Part shown: piece after piece, positions 7,715 through 15,386 of the stretch | How the letters are laid out: every line of letters begins with the position of its first letter | Numbering within the stretch: the first letter of the stretch is position 1 | Origin: Streptosporangium carneum | GTDB taxonomy: Bacteria; Actinomycetota; Actinomycetes; Streptosporangiales; Streptosporangiaceae | Assembly: GCF_027922005.1 (NCBI RefSeq) | Contig: NZ_BSEV01000042.1 | Location: 1-53,400 of the forward strand | DNA length: 53,400 nucleotides | Direction: 5' to 3' | Position numbers and translations under genes: made by a program | Notes under the pieces: model-generated | The model's database searches: none | What the model saw: the letters and a program-made list of their open reading frames with translations, nothing else | What the model was told of the DNA's origin: nothing

Positions 7715-8239
7715 CTACGGCGCGCCCTCGGCTCCGCTGAGGGCGCGTTCGAAGGCGTCATACGCCTCCTGACCGAACAGCACGAACCGAACATCCTCAA
7801 CCTGGGTGGACGCGGCCCGCACGGTGCCGACCGCGATGCGGGCCGCGTCGTCCAGCGGCCAGCCGTAGATCCCCGCCGAGACCGCGGGGAAGGCGACGCT
7901 GACCGCTCCCAGCTCGTCGGCGACCCGCAGCGACTCGCGGTAGCAGGAGGCCAGCAGCTCGGAACGGTCCTGCGAGGCGGAGAAGACCGGCCCGACGGTG
8001 TGGACGACCCAGCGGGCCGGCAGTTCGCCCGCCGTGGTCGCCACCGCCTCACCCGTCGGCAGGCCTCTGCCGTACTTCGAGGCCCGCAGCCTCCTGCAGT
8101 CCGCGAGGATCGCGGGACCGCCGCGCCGGTGAATCGCCCCGTCGACGCCACCGCCTCCCAGCAGCGAGGAGTTCGCGGCGTTGACGACGGCGTCCACGTC
8201 CTGCCGGGTGATGTCCCCCTGGACCAGTGTGATCCTCAT
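7715..8239 (-). CDS. Macro-domain ADP-ribose hydrolase (O-acetyl-ADP-ribose deacetylase type)
   Basis: 174 aa single macro domain. Residues 20-37 hold the ligand loop NAANSSLLGGGGVDGAIH, and a later SAGIYGWP forms the second phosphate loop; both match the MacroD/YmdB group. Known activity: removal of ADP-ribose from proteins or nucleic acids, or deacetylation of O-acetyl-ADP-ribose. ATG 8239 begins directly at the first strand (MRITLVQGDIT). A much longer upstream frame exists but is Pro/Arg-rich and overlaps the divergent SDR gene, so I reject it. No ADP-ribosyltransferase or sirtuin gene is adjacent, so its substrate is open. Confidence 0.88.
   Translation of the reverse strand: MRITLVQGDITRQDVDAVVNAANSSLLGGGGVDGAIHRRGGPAILADCRRLRASKYGRGLPTGEAVATTAGELPARWVVHTVGPVFSASQDRSELLASCYRESLRVADELGAVSVAFPAVSAGIYGWPLDDAARIAVGTVRAASTQVEDVRFVLFGQEAYDAFERALSGAEGAP
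7721..7747. terminator. Hairpin at the convergent LLM / macro-domain ends
   Basis: Perfect 9-bp stem (7721-7729 with 7739-7747) with a 9-nt loop. It lies inside the last codons of the macro-domain gene and just after the LLM gene stop, so it could end the rightward transcript. Confidence 0.4.
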
Positions 8240-8467
8240 ACCGACGAGTCTGCCCCAGGAACGCCGTACGGCGTCCGCCGGGAGGCGCAGGCCCGGTGTG
8301 ACGGAACGACCCGGCCTCGGGGACGAACCGGTCCCGGACGCGCGGGCCGTCGGGACGGACGGCGACGCCGGGGAACCGGGGTGGCGAAACAGGTGGGAAA
8401 CGGTGCAACCTCCACGGCGCCGACGGTGTTGAAGTCCCCGTGAGCGGCGCACGCGGCTCTTCCTCCC

Positions 8468-8485
8468 CCGCGCCCACGGGCGCGG
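8468..8485 (+). promoter_or_regulatory. Hairpin plus short T-run just before the SDR ribosome site
   Basis: CCGCGCCC-AC-GGGCGCGG is a perfect 8-bp stem with a 2-nt loop, followed at once by CCTTT and then, 7 nt on, the AAGGA of the SDR gene. It resembles an intrinsic terminator or leader hairpin. No gene upstream on the plus strand would need a terminator here. Confidence 0.4.
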
Positions 8486-8504
8486 CCTTTCGACAAGGAA
8501 CCCC

Positions 8505-9311
8505 ATGGATCTGCAGCTTTCCGGCCGTGTCGCGGTCGTCACCGGCGCCTCGAAGGGCATCGGGCTGGCCGTGACCCGGACCCTGCTAGAGGAGGGCGTC
8601 CGGGTCGTGGCGACCTCCCGGCGGAGCAGCCCCGCGCTCGAGGCGCTCGCCCGCGCCGACCTGCTCCACGTTCCGGCCGACCTGATGGACCCCGATGCGC
8701 CCGGCATGGTCGTGGCACGCGCGGCCGAGGCGTTCGGCGGCCTCGACATCCTGGTGAACAACGCCGGTGGGCCGCCGCCCGGCGTGACCCTGCCGCGCGG
8801 CTCGTTCCTCGACGCCACCGACGCCGAGTGGCGGGCGATGTTCGAGTTCAACCTCTTCTCCGCCGTGCGGGCCGTACGCGCCGCCCTGCCTCTGATGCTC
8901 GAGCGGGGTGGCGGGGCGATCGTCAACGTCTCCTCGGGCAACGCCCGTCAGCCCTCCCCCATCAACGTCGACTACGGAGCGGCGAAGGCGGGGATGAACA
9001 ACCTCACCAAGGTGCTGTCCGAGGAGTTCGGCCCGAAAGGCGTCCGGGTGAACACGGTCTCCCCCGGACCGGTCCGCACCGCGTGGTGGACCGACGAGGG
9101 CGGGGTGGCGGACATGATCGCCGCCCAGGCGGGCACCGACAGGGACAGCGTGATGGACAGGGTCGCTCCGGAGATGATGAACCTGACCACGGGCCGCCTC
9201 GCCGATCCGCAGGAGGTGGCCGACGTGGTCGCCCTGCTCGTCTCGCCGCGTTCGGCGAACACGACGGGCGCGGAGTTCGTCGTCGACTCGGGGTTCCTCA
9301 AGGCCGTCTGA
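8505..9311 (+). CDS. SDR-family oxidoreductase
   Basis: 268 aa classical short-chain dehydrogenase/reductase. Rossmann motif TGASKGIG at 13-20, structural NNAGG near residue 86, catalytic Ser in VNVSSGN and catalytic pair Y-G-A-A-K. NAD(P)-dependent; substrate unknown. ATG 8505 follows CAAGGAACCCC. Divergent from the macro-domain gene over 265 bp with no clear operator. An insertion of about 15 residues with TDEGGVADMIAAQAG near residue 190 forms the substrate lid typical of 3-oxoacyl-ACP-reductase-like members. Confidence 0.85.
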   Translation: MDLQLSGRVAVVTGASKGIGLAVTRTLLEEGVRVVATSRRSSPALEALARADLLHVPADLMDPDAPGMVVARAAEAFGGLDILVNNAGGPPPGVTLPRGSFLDATDAEWRAMFEFNLFSAVRAVRAALPLMLERGGGAIVNVSSGNARQPSPINVDYGAAKAGMNNLTKVLSEEFGPKGVRVNTVSPGPVRTAWWTDEGGVADMIAAQAGTDRDSVMDRVAPEMMNLTTGRLADPQEVADVVALLVSPRSANTTGAEFVVDSGFLKAV

Positions 9312-9417
9312 GGAACCCGGCGGAGCGGACCCGGCGAGCCGCCGGGGGGCGGCCCGGCGGCGCTCAGCCCGCTCGTGCGGGGCGGCGGGGAGCCATGACG
9401 AAACGTCCTGTGCGCGG

Positions 9418-9456
9418 CGGCGGCCCCGGCCGGGAAACTCCCGGCCGGGGCCGCCG
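9418..9456. terminator. Bidirectional hairpin terminator
   Basis: 17-bp perfect stem (9418-9434 with 9440-9456) and AAACT loop, between the convergent SDR gene (ends 9311) and the GlsB-type gene (ends 9507). It can serve both transcripts. Confidence 0.8.
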
Positions 9457-9506
9457 TGGGATCGCTCACCGCCCGCCCGAGGAACGGGGCCGGCGGCGCG
9501 GATCCG

Positions 9507-9779
9507 TCACCGCAGGCCGCGCCTGCCGTACAGGCTCGCCGCCGCGATGACGCCGACGGCGGCGACGGCGATCTGGAGGAGCAGTTCGATCCAGTCGATT
9601 CCTCCGGTGTTCGCGACGCCCAGCGCACCGGCGATCGCGGTGCCGATGAGAGCCGCGATGATTCCGATCACGATGGTCAGCCAGATGGGGATGCCCTGCT
9701 TTCCGGGAACGACCAACCGGCCCAGGGCGCCGATGATCGCTCCGATGACGATGGCGGTGATGATGCCGGTGACTGTCAT
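9507..9779 (-). CDS. GlsB/YeaQ/YmgE-family membrane protein
   Basis: 90 aa with three TM segments. It begins MTVTGIITAIVIGAIIGALGR and carries LVVPGKQG and the GIPIWLTIVIGIIAALIG helix, all typical of the transglycosylase-associated (GlsB/YeaQ) family. ATG at 9779 has GGGAG about 8 nt upstream. Family members are small inner-membrane proteins linked to general stress in several bacteria; biochemical function is not known. Monocistronic, with a strong terminator downstream. Confidence 0.88.
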   Translation of the reverse strand: MTVTGIITAIVIGAIIGALGRLVVPGKQGIPIWLTIVIGIIAALIGTAIAGALGVANTGGIDWIELLLQIAVAAVGVIAAASLYGRRGLR

Positions 9780-10123
9780 GGTCCATACTCCCTCTTGCTC
9801 GGCTGCCAGGCGTATGCCCCTAAATACCGAGGAAACACATAAACACCACGATCCATCGGTGACGGCGGCCCGCCGGGAGCTCGCGACGCTTCGGCGTCTG
9901 CGCGCCCCGGGCCGCCCCGCCGCTCCCGGCGGGCCGCCGGCCGCCGGACCCCAGGTGGAAACGCAGGTACAGCGTGGGGAAACGACCGGCTGGCTTTAGG
10001 CGCGTTTCCAGTGATTTAGCCGCTGTTTCTGATAACAGGTCGGTAAGACAGTCTTGTCACGAGCGACATACGCTACGTGATCCAGGGCACGCTGATCAGG
10101 TCAGATGTGACGCGGGAGGCGAG
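9780..10123. other. Intergenic region with two short inverted repeats
   Basis: Divergent spacer. The GlsB-side third is the least GC-rich (9815-9850). Near the plus-strand gene lie CTGTT-TCTGAT-AACAG (10023-10038) and the perfect AAGAC-A-GTCTT (10045-10055), possible operators for the gene at 10124. No gene seen. Confidence 0.4.
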
Positions 10124-11281
10124 ATGCGCGCTGAGCACGACCCCACTCATGACCGGCGCCCCGGCACGGCCCCCCGGGGCAGACGGCCGTACGGCGAGCC
10201 GGGGGATCCGGTCCCCGACCCCCCGCCCGTCTCGGACCCCGCCGACCCGCGTCCCGGCTCCTCGTACGGCACCCCCGAGGATCCCTTCTCGTACGGATCG
10301 TGGGTCAGCCTCGACCTCACGCCGCTCCGTCCCCGCCCCGCCCGGCCCCGGCAGGACCCGCCGCAGTGGTCGTGGCGGGAGCTTCCCCGCGACCGCTTCC
10401 TGCGGCCCGTGCTGATCCTCGGGTTCCTCACGGCCGCCGGGGTCGGCGTCTGGACGTCCGGATGGACACCCGCGCTGTCGCCGTCCGGCGCGGGTGACGC
10501 CCTCCAGGCCCCTCCCCGGGCGAGCGGCCACGGCACGACGGCTCCCCCGGCGTCCGCGGGCACACCGGTCGCGGCCCCCGCGCCCGCCTCGACGCCCGCC
10601 CCCTCGGCGAAACCCGCCGCCCACCACGACCGGGCGCGGGGGTCGTCGCCCGAGGAGCGCTCCCGGGGCCGCGGGGCGGGCGACGCGCGGGAGGCCGGGA
10701 AAGAGCGAGGCGAGCGACGGGCGCGAAAGGAGCGGAGTCGCCAGAAGCCCGGCCGGCACCGTCAGGAGCAGGAGCAGGCGCGGACGCGGGCGCCGGAGCG
10801 GGAGCCACGCGAAACGACCAGGACTCCTGACCGGCCGAAAGCCACGACCGCGTGGCCGGACAGGGCCGTCAGGACCGGCGGGCCCGACAGGGCGCACAGG
10901 GCGGACAGCTCGAACAGGTCCGACAGATCAGACAGGGCGCACAGGGCGGGGCACTCGGAGACCGAGACGCCCCGGCGCTCCGCGCCCCGGATAGGAGGCG
11001 GGCCCCGGCAGAACGGCGGGTCCGGCGACGGAGGCCAGGGCGGCCCCTCCGCCGGTTCCGGCGCGGGAGAGAGCACGACGGGCACGGCCTCCCCTGCCGT
11101 CCCTCGCCAGACAGGGGCGGGCAGCGGCGGCTCCTCGGTCTCGACCGGCGGCTCCCCGAGCACGCTCAGCGACCGGCTCACCTCCGCGTACGCCTGCCGC
11201 CACCTGCGGCCGGACGACTGGCGTTACGCCTACTGCGTGTCGGCGTGGAACGACTACAAGACGCGGGTCGGCCTGCCGTGA
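10124..11281 (+). CDS. Single-pass membrane protein with disordered tail and conserved C-terminal Cys-pair motif
   Basis: 385 aa, not a recognised family. ATG 10124 follows GGGAGG at 10114-10119; an earlier in-frame start at 9974 would cross the likely promoter. Residues 1-91 are Pro/Arg-rich and cytoplasmic, 92-113 form one TM helix (FLRPVLILGFLTAAGVGVW), and 114-345 are low-complexity: Pro/Ala, then Arg/Glu/Lys, then runs of DR/HR/SR pairs, then Gly/Ser. The last 38 residues change to an ordered-looking segment with C358 and C371 (ACRHLRPDDWRYAYC) and AWNDYKTR. With positive charge before the TM the tail should lie outside the cell, where the two cysteines could pair. Role unknown; a wall-reaching anchor or envelope adaptor is a guess. 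Confidence 0.7.
   Translation: MRAEHDPTHDRRPGTAPRGRRPYGEPGDPVPDPPPVSDPADPRPGSSYGTPEDPFSYGSWVSLDLTPLRPRPARPRQDPPQWSWRELPRDRFLRPVLILGFLTAAGVGVWTSGWTPALSPSGAGDALQAPPRASGHGTTAPPASAGTPVAAPAPASTPAPSAKPAAHHDRARGSSPEERSRGRGAGDAREAGKERGERRARKERSRQKPGRHRQEQEQARTRAPEREPRETTRTPDRPKATTAWPDRAVRTGGPDRAHRADSSNRSDRSDRAHRAGHSETETPRRSAPRIGGGPRQNGGSGDGGQGGPSAGSGAGESTTGTASPAVPRQTGAGSGGSSVSTGGSPSTLSDRLTSAYACRHLRPDDWRYAYCVSAWNDYKTRVGLP
10886..10949. repeat. 19-bp direct repeat within the low-complexity coding region
   Basis: The same 19 bases occur at 10886-10904 and 10931-10949 (GACAGGGCGC... in both), 45 bp apart, with related GACAG/GAACAG units between. The period is a multiple of three, consistent with growth of the DRAHRA-type protein repeat by duplication. 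Confidence 0.75.
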
Positions 11282-11312
11282 CCGCCGTTCCCGGCACCGC
11301 GCCGGATCCCGG

Positions 11313-11362
11313 GCGGGCCGTCTCGCGCCGCCGTGCGCGTCCGGCGGCGCGAGACGGCCCGC
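11313..11362. terminator. Strong bidirectional terminator
   Basis: 20-bp perfect stem (11313-11332 with 11343-11362) with a 10-nt loop, between the convergent genes ending at 11281 and 11367. Longest hairpin in the window. Confidence 0.9.
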
Positions 11363-11366
11363 GCCC

Positions 11367-12122
11367 TCAGAGGCGCGGAGCCCCGGGAAACCCGCGAGGC
11401 GGGGTGTGGATGTCGAAGTGCAGGTGCCGCTGGGCCAGGATCGAGTGGGGAACCGACTCCGGCCCGGTCAGGCCGAGCCGTTCGAAGACGCCGAAGCGCG
11501 CCGACGTCGCGGCGAGATGCCGGGGCAGCATCGGAGGGTGCCAGATGCTGTAGGAACCGATCCGGCCGTCGGTGCGGCGATACCAGCCGACGGTCGGATG
11601 GGTGAGCACGGCCCGCCAGTGCTCCTCCCCGGTGAAACCGTCGATCCTCGAGGGCGGCGCGTCCAGTTCCTCCGCCTCGCAGCGCGCGTCGCCGGCGGTC
11701 AGACGCCAGCGTGCGGGGGCGGCCCGCCAGTCCGCGTCGATCTCGATGCGCGTGCGGCGCCACGGCATGCCCCACAGCCACCTCGGCACCGCGGCCAGCG
11801 GGTGGTCCAGGCTCGTGCCGAAGAACCAGACTCCTCGCCGGGAGCCCGCGGTGACGTAGGCCCGGTAGTTGATCTGACCGCAGTCGATCTTCGCCGGCGG
11901 GCAGAACCTGAAGTGGAAGTCCCGGTCGCGGAAGGCGACGGCGGACACCAGCGCCGCCGGGCCGCCGTCGGTGAAGGCGAACTCGGTGGGGGCGAACCCC
12001 TCGGGCAGCAGCCTGGCGAGCGCGGCGGCGGGAACCCGGTAGCTGACGATCGCGAAGTCGTCCAGCTCCGTCTGGGCGTGGTACCAGCGCGGGCGCGGCC
12101 TCGGAGTACCGGTGAACGTCAT
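11367..12122 (-). CDS. DUF2071 family protein
   Basis: 251 aa. The acetoacetate-decarboxylase-like DUF2071 fold is suggested by YRVPAAALARLLPEGF near residue 30, RRGVWFFGTSLDHPLAAVPRW in the middle and WRAVLTHPTVGWYRR later. Family function is unknown; bacterial members are sometimes called YqjF. I chose ATG 12122 because the conserved part starts soon after; an in-frame ATG at 12203 would overlap the divergent MarR start. The start region lies back to back with the MarR gene (80 bp), so that regulator may control it. Confidence 0.8.
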   Translation of the reverse strand: MTFTGTPRPRPRWYHAQTELDDFAIVSYRVPAAALARLLPEGFAPTEFAFTDGGPAALVSAVAFRDRDFHFRFCPPAKIDCGQINYRAYVTAGSRRGVWFFGTSLDHPLAAVPRWLWGMPWRRTRIEIDADWRAAPARWRLTAGDARCEAEELDAPPSRIDGFTGEEHWRAVLTHPTVGWYRRTDGRIGSYSIWHPPMLPRHLAATSARFGVFERLGLTGPESVPHSILAQRHLHFDIHTPPRGFPGAPRL

Positions 12123-12202
12123 GACAGCAGAGGATAGGGAAACCGGGTCCGCTCCGTGGAGGCGGCGGATGACAGAGCGGGGAAGAACTCCTAAGGTGGG
12201 CA

Positions 12203-12703
12203 ATGTGGTTGTCGAAACAACGAGCCAGTGGGCCGGCCGTGCCCGATGACACTCCCGGCTTCGAGCTCCCGCTCCGGCTCTTCCTCGGTTTCCGGGTTCT
12301 CATCGACGAGCTTCACGCCGAGCTCGCCCGCCAGGGACACCCCGATGTGCGGCCGATGCACGGCTTCGTCATGCAGGCGATCGGCACGGACGGCGTCACG
12401 GCCGTCGAGCTCGGCCGCCGCCTGGGGGTCTCGAAGCAGGCGGCGGGCAAGACGATCGGCACCCTGGAGCACCTGGGCTACGTGGAGCGCGGCTCCGACC
12501 CCCACGACGCCAGGCGCAAGATCGTACGGCTCACCGGGCGCGGCGTCGACAGCCTGGTGCGGTCCGCGCGCATCTTCGACGACCTTCGCGCCCGCTGGGC
12601 ACGGACTCTGGGAGAGGAGCGGCTGCGCGCGCTGGAGGCCGACCTGCGCGCCGTCACGCCCGACGCCTTCAGGCTCGACGTGCCGGGCTGGTTCGGCGGC
12701 TGA
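12203..12703 (+). CDS. MarR-family transcriptional regulator
   Basis: 166 aa. Winged helix: VTAVELGRRLGVSKQAAGKTIGTLEHLGYVERG, then the wing DPHDARRKIVRLT. ATG 12203 follows AAGGTGGG. Dimerisation helices flank the HTH. Divergent from the DUF2071 gene, the usual layout for MarR regulators and their targets. Ligand unknown. Confidence 0.88.
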   Translation: MWLSKQRASGPAVPDDTPGFELPLRLFLGFRVLIDELHAELARQGHPDVRPMHGFVMQAIGTDGVTAVELGRRLGVSKQAAGKTIGTLEHLGYVERGSDPHDARRKIVRLTGRGVDSLVRSARIFDDLRARWARTLGEERLRALEADLRAVTPDAFRLDVPGWFGG

Positions 12704-12777
12704 CGTCCCGCCCGGAACCGCCGCGCCGCCCGGCTGGAGACGGGGAGACCACCGCCCCCGGTCAGGGTGTCCGGCTC

Positions 12778-13449
12778 TCAGCCTGACTCGACCGCCAGGC
12801 GGACGCCGAATCCGATGAACACCAGGCCGGTCAGCCGCTCCATGCGGCGGCGGACGGAGGGCCGGGCGAGCCCCCGCCGCATGAGGTGCGCGGCCAGGAC
12901 CACCAGCGTGAACCACGCCATGCCCAGCAGGTTGTGCACGGTGACCAGCAGCAGGGTCGCGGGCAGCACGGGAACGCCGGCGGGGACGAACTGCGGCAGC
13001 AGGGTCATGTAGATGATCCCCACCTTGGGGTTGAGCAGGTTGGTCACGAAGCCGGTCCTCATGGTGGCCAGCGCCCTGACGGCGGGCGCCCCCGCCCGCG
13101 TCGGCGTCGGCGTCGGCGTCGTGGGGAGCGCCGGTTCCTCCCGCTCCCCCGCGGCCGTGACGCCGGGGCGGGCGTTCCACAGCGCCCGCGCGCCGAGCCA
13201 CACCAGGTAGGCGACGCCCGCGACCCTGACGGCGGTGTAGGCGGCGTCGGACGCGGCCAGCAGCGCCGTCAGGCCGAGAGCGGTGGCCACCCCCCAGGCG
13301 TAACAGCCGAGGTTCACCCCCAGTCCGGCCAGGAACCCCGCCCGGCGGCCTGAGGCGACCGTCGTGCGCAGCACGATCACGGTGTCCGGGCCCGGGGAGA
13401 CGGTGAGGATCAGCGCGACGACGGTGAAGGCGAGCAGGGCAGCGAGCAC
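12778..13449 (-). CDS. LysE/RhtB-family amino-acid exporter
   Basis: 223 aa with six hydrophobic segments. The N-terminal SPGPDTVIVLR and the mid-protein TNLLNPKVGIIYMTLLPQF are LysE/RhtB signatures. A Pro/Thr-rich cytoplasmic loop of about 30 residues (TPTPTPTR) separates the halves. Known role of family: export of amino acids or related metabolites. 119 nt downstream of a second LysE gene on the same strand, possibly one operon with it and the DUF2000 gene. Confidence 0.87.
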   Translation of the reverse strand: MLAALLAFTVVALILTVSPGPDTVIVLRTTVASGRRAGFLAGLGVNLGCYAWGVATALGLTALLAASDAAYTAVRVAGVAYLVWLGARALWNARPGVTAAGEREEPALPTTPTPTPTRAGAPAVRALATMRTGFVTNLLNPKVGIIYMTLLPQFVPAGVPVLPATLLLVTVHNLLGMAWFTLVVLAAHLMRRGLARPSVRRRMERLTGLVFIGFGVRLAVESG

Positions 13450-13568
13450 ACCAGAAGTGTAGATTCCCGATATTTCATCGTCACGGGCTATGCGACGGGG
13501 ACGTCCCGGACCGCTCGCGCGGCGGGACGGACGAGGCCGTCCTCGCGGCGAGCCCCCTCAGCGCGCTC

Positions 13569-14219
13569 TCACGACGCGCTGACCAGGACACGCGAGCGAT
13601 CGGTGGCGATGCGCAGCGCGATCCAGGCCAGCACGGTCGCCATCAGATAACGCTGCACACGCGCCCACAGCGGACGCCGGGCCAGGAACGACGCGATCGA
13701 TCCGGCGGTCAGCACGATGACGGCGTTGACCGACAGCGAGACGGCCGTCTGGACGAGGCCGAGGCTCAGGCTCTGCCAGACGACGTCACCACGCGCCGGA
13801 TCGACGAACTGGGGAAGCACCGACACGTACAGAATGGCGATCTTGGGGTTGAGCAGGCTGGTGATCAGCCCCATGGAGAACAGCCTGCGCGGCGGGTCAA
13901 CCGGCAGCACGCCCGGTGCGAAAACCGACCCGCCTCCCGGACGCACCGCCTTCCAGGCCAGCCAGAGCAGGTAGGCCGCGCCCGCGAGCTTGATCCCGGT
14001 GTAGACGACCGGCACCACGGCGAAGATCGCCGCGATGCCGGCGGCCGTCGCGACCAGGTACGTCAGGAATCCCGCGGCGATGCCCGCCAGTGAGACGAGA
14101 CCGGCTCCGCGTCCCTGCGTCACCGAACGCGAGACGAGATAGATCATGTTGGGCCCGGGGGTGAGAACCATCCCGAGCGCGACCACCGTGATGCCGACGA
14201 AAGCGCTGACCGATGCCAT
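13569..14219 (-). CDS. LysE/RhtB-family amino-acid exporter
   Basis: 216 aa, six hydrophobic segments, TPGPNMIYLVSRSVTQGR at residues 21-38 and SLLNPKIAILYVSVLPQF in the second half, both family signatures. ATG 14219 follows AGGATTCGGGC. 67 nt after the DUF2000 gene on the same strand. Divergent Lrp/AsnC regulator at 14815 fits the classic pairing of LysE-type exporters with an amino-acid-sensing regulator, though the divergent gene here is DUF2000 first. Confidence 0.88.
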   Translation of the reverse strand: MASVSAFVGITVVALGMVLTPGPNMIYLVSRSVTQGRGAGLVSLAGIAAGFLTYLVATAAGIAAIFAVVPVVYTGIKLAGAAYLLWLAWKAVRPGGGSVFAPGVLPVDPPRRLFSMGLITSLLNPKIAILYVSVLPQFVDPARGDVVWQSLSLGLVQTAVSLSVNAVIVLTAGSIASFLARRPLWARVQRYLMATVLAWIALRIATDRSRVLVSAS

Positions 14220-14286
14220 GCCCGAATCCTGTCCGCCGCCCCTCCCGCGAGGGAACGGCCAATTCCACGAAATGGCCCCGAAACCC

Positions 14287-14700
14287 TCAGGCGTGCAGGG
14301 GCAGTCGCTTGGTCAGGGCGGTCACGCGGTTGCGGGGGCCGAACACCGCCAGCGCCACGTAGTCGACGTCGTCGGCGGGCGTCGCCGCCAGCGCGTCGAG
14401 GTAGTCGTCGTAGTCGCGGGCCCGGCGGGCCACCTCGTTGAAGCCGACCGTGATCAGGTCCTCATGGGCCCGCGCCCTGTCGTGCAACTCGCGCAGTCGC
14501 GGGGCGGGGGCGGTCAGCACCGGCACCGGATGCGGATCCAGCCCGGCGTGCGTCCGGCCCGAGGCGTCCCTGCCGTCCGCCCCGAGAGGGTGGGAAAGGC
14601 GCCTGGCCAGGCTCAGCCCCACCACCACCGCGGCGTTCACCGCCGACGCCGGTTCCAGCCCCTCGCGGACCACCAGCACCAGCCTCGTCGTCCCGGTCAT
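14287..14700 (-). CDS. DUF2000 domain protein
   Basis: 137 aa. MTGTTRLVLVVREGLEPASAVNAAVVVG followed by a central PVPVLTAP and a C-terminal DYVALAVFGPRNRVTALTKRLPL match the small DUF2000 (peptidyl-tRNA-hydrolase-like fold) family. ATG 14700 has AGGGGAGAGAC directly upstream. Function unknown. First gene leftward from the 28-nt palindrome and divergent from the Lrp/AsnC gene, a recurrent association that suggests Lrp control. Confidence 0.78.
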   Translation of the reverse strand: MTGTTRLVLVVREGLEPASAVNAAVVVGLSLARRLSHPLGADGRDASGRTHAGLDPHPVPVLTAPAPRLRELHDRARAHEDLITVGFNEVARRARDYDDYLDALAATPADDVDYVALAVFGPRNRVTALTKRLPLHA

Positions 14701-14727
14701 GTCTCTCCCCTGTTCCCTCGTCGGCGG

Positions 14728-14755
14728 GCACGGTGCCCGAAATCGGGCACCGTGC
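14728..14755. promoter_or_regulatory. Perfect 28-nt palindrome between DUF2000 and Lrp genes
   Basis: Arms of 13 bp, GCACGGTGCCCGA (14728-14740) and its complement (14743-14755), separated by AA. It lies 27 bp before the DUF2000 start and 59 bp before the Lrp start, between divergent genes, so an operator is more likely than a terminator. The Lrp-type regulator next door is the obvious candidate to bind it, by inference. Confidence 0.65.
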
Positions 14756-14814
14756 CGGTGATACGCCAACGAAAGTAGTCATACAGGCGGCAAAAATGCT
14801 TCAGGAGCGAACGT

Positions 14815-15309
14815 ATGACCGGAACCAATGCCAGGATCCCGACCATGGACGAACTTGATACGGAGATCATCCGCCTTCTCCAAACGGATGCCCGGCAGTC
14901 CAACCGGGAGCTGGCCCGCAGGCTCGGCATCGCTCCCTCGACCTGCCTGGAGCGTGTCCGCACGCTCACCCGGCGCGGGGTGATCCGGGGCTACCACGCC
15001 GACATCGACCACGCCGCGCTCAACCGGAGCGTGCAGGCCATGGTCTCGGTCCAGGTGCGTCCGCTGAGCCGCGCCGTCATCGAGACCTTCAAGGACTCCG
15101 TCAGCGCCCTGCCCGAGGTGCTGAGCGTCTTCGTGCTGGCCGGAGGCGACGACTTCCTGCTGCACGTCGCCGTACAGGACCTGGACCACCTGCACGCCTT
15201 CCTGCTGGACCAGCTCAGCCAGCGCCGTGAGATCTCCGGCTTCCGCACCTCGGTGATCTTCCAGCGGGTCCACAACACCGTGCTCACCCGGCTGCCCGAC
15301 CCCGGGTGA
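14815..15309 (+). CDS. Lrp/AsnC-family transcriptional regulator
   Basis: 164 aa. N-terminal HTH (LDTEIIRLLQTDARQSNRE, then LARRLGIAPSTCLERVRTL), then the RAM ligand-binding domain with VLSVFVLAGGDDFLLHVAV. ATG 14815 follows CAGGAGCG; an ATG at 14845 is the alternative. Known role: amino-acid-responsive regulation, octameric. Divergent from the DUF2000-LysE-LysE genes across the palindrome, suggesting control of amino-acid export and of itself. Confidence 0.92.
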   Translation: MTGTNARIPTMDELDTEIIRLLQTDARQSNRELARRLGIAPSTCLERVRTLTRRGVIRGYHADIDHAALNRSVQAMVSVQVRPLSRAVIETFKDSVSALPEVLSVFVLAGGDDFLLHVAVQDLDHLHAFLLDQLSQRREISGFRTSVIFQRVHNTVLTRLPDPG

Positions 15310-15324
15310 GCCCCGTCTCCCGGC

Positions 15325-15386
15325 GAGGCCCGCGCCCCGGCTGAGCCCTCGCGGGTCCGGATGCGCCGTCCGCGGCGCCGGGCCTC
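15325..15386. terminator. Possible long-loop terminator
   Basis: Arms 15325-15336 and 15374-15386 pair over 12 bp with one bulged C, between the convergent Lrp and GNAT genes. The loop is long (37 nt), so this is a weak call. Confidence 0.3.

Noticed and set aside
7715..8941. Long minus-strand frame of 408 codons including the macro domain
   Set aside because: Only residues from 8239 onward match the macro fold; the upstream part is Arg/Pro-rich and opposite the SDR gene.
9814..9836. SigB-like GTTT-N13-GGGCAT on the minus strand before the GlsB-type gene
   Set aside because: Spacing is shorter than the usual 14-17 nt and the -10 has a mismatch; not strong enough to call.
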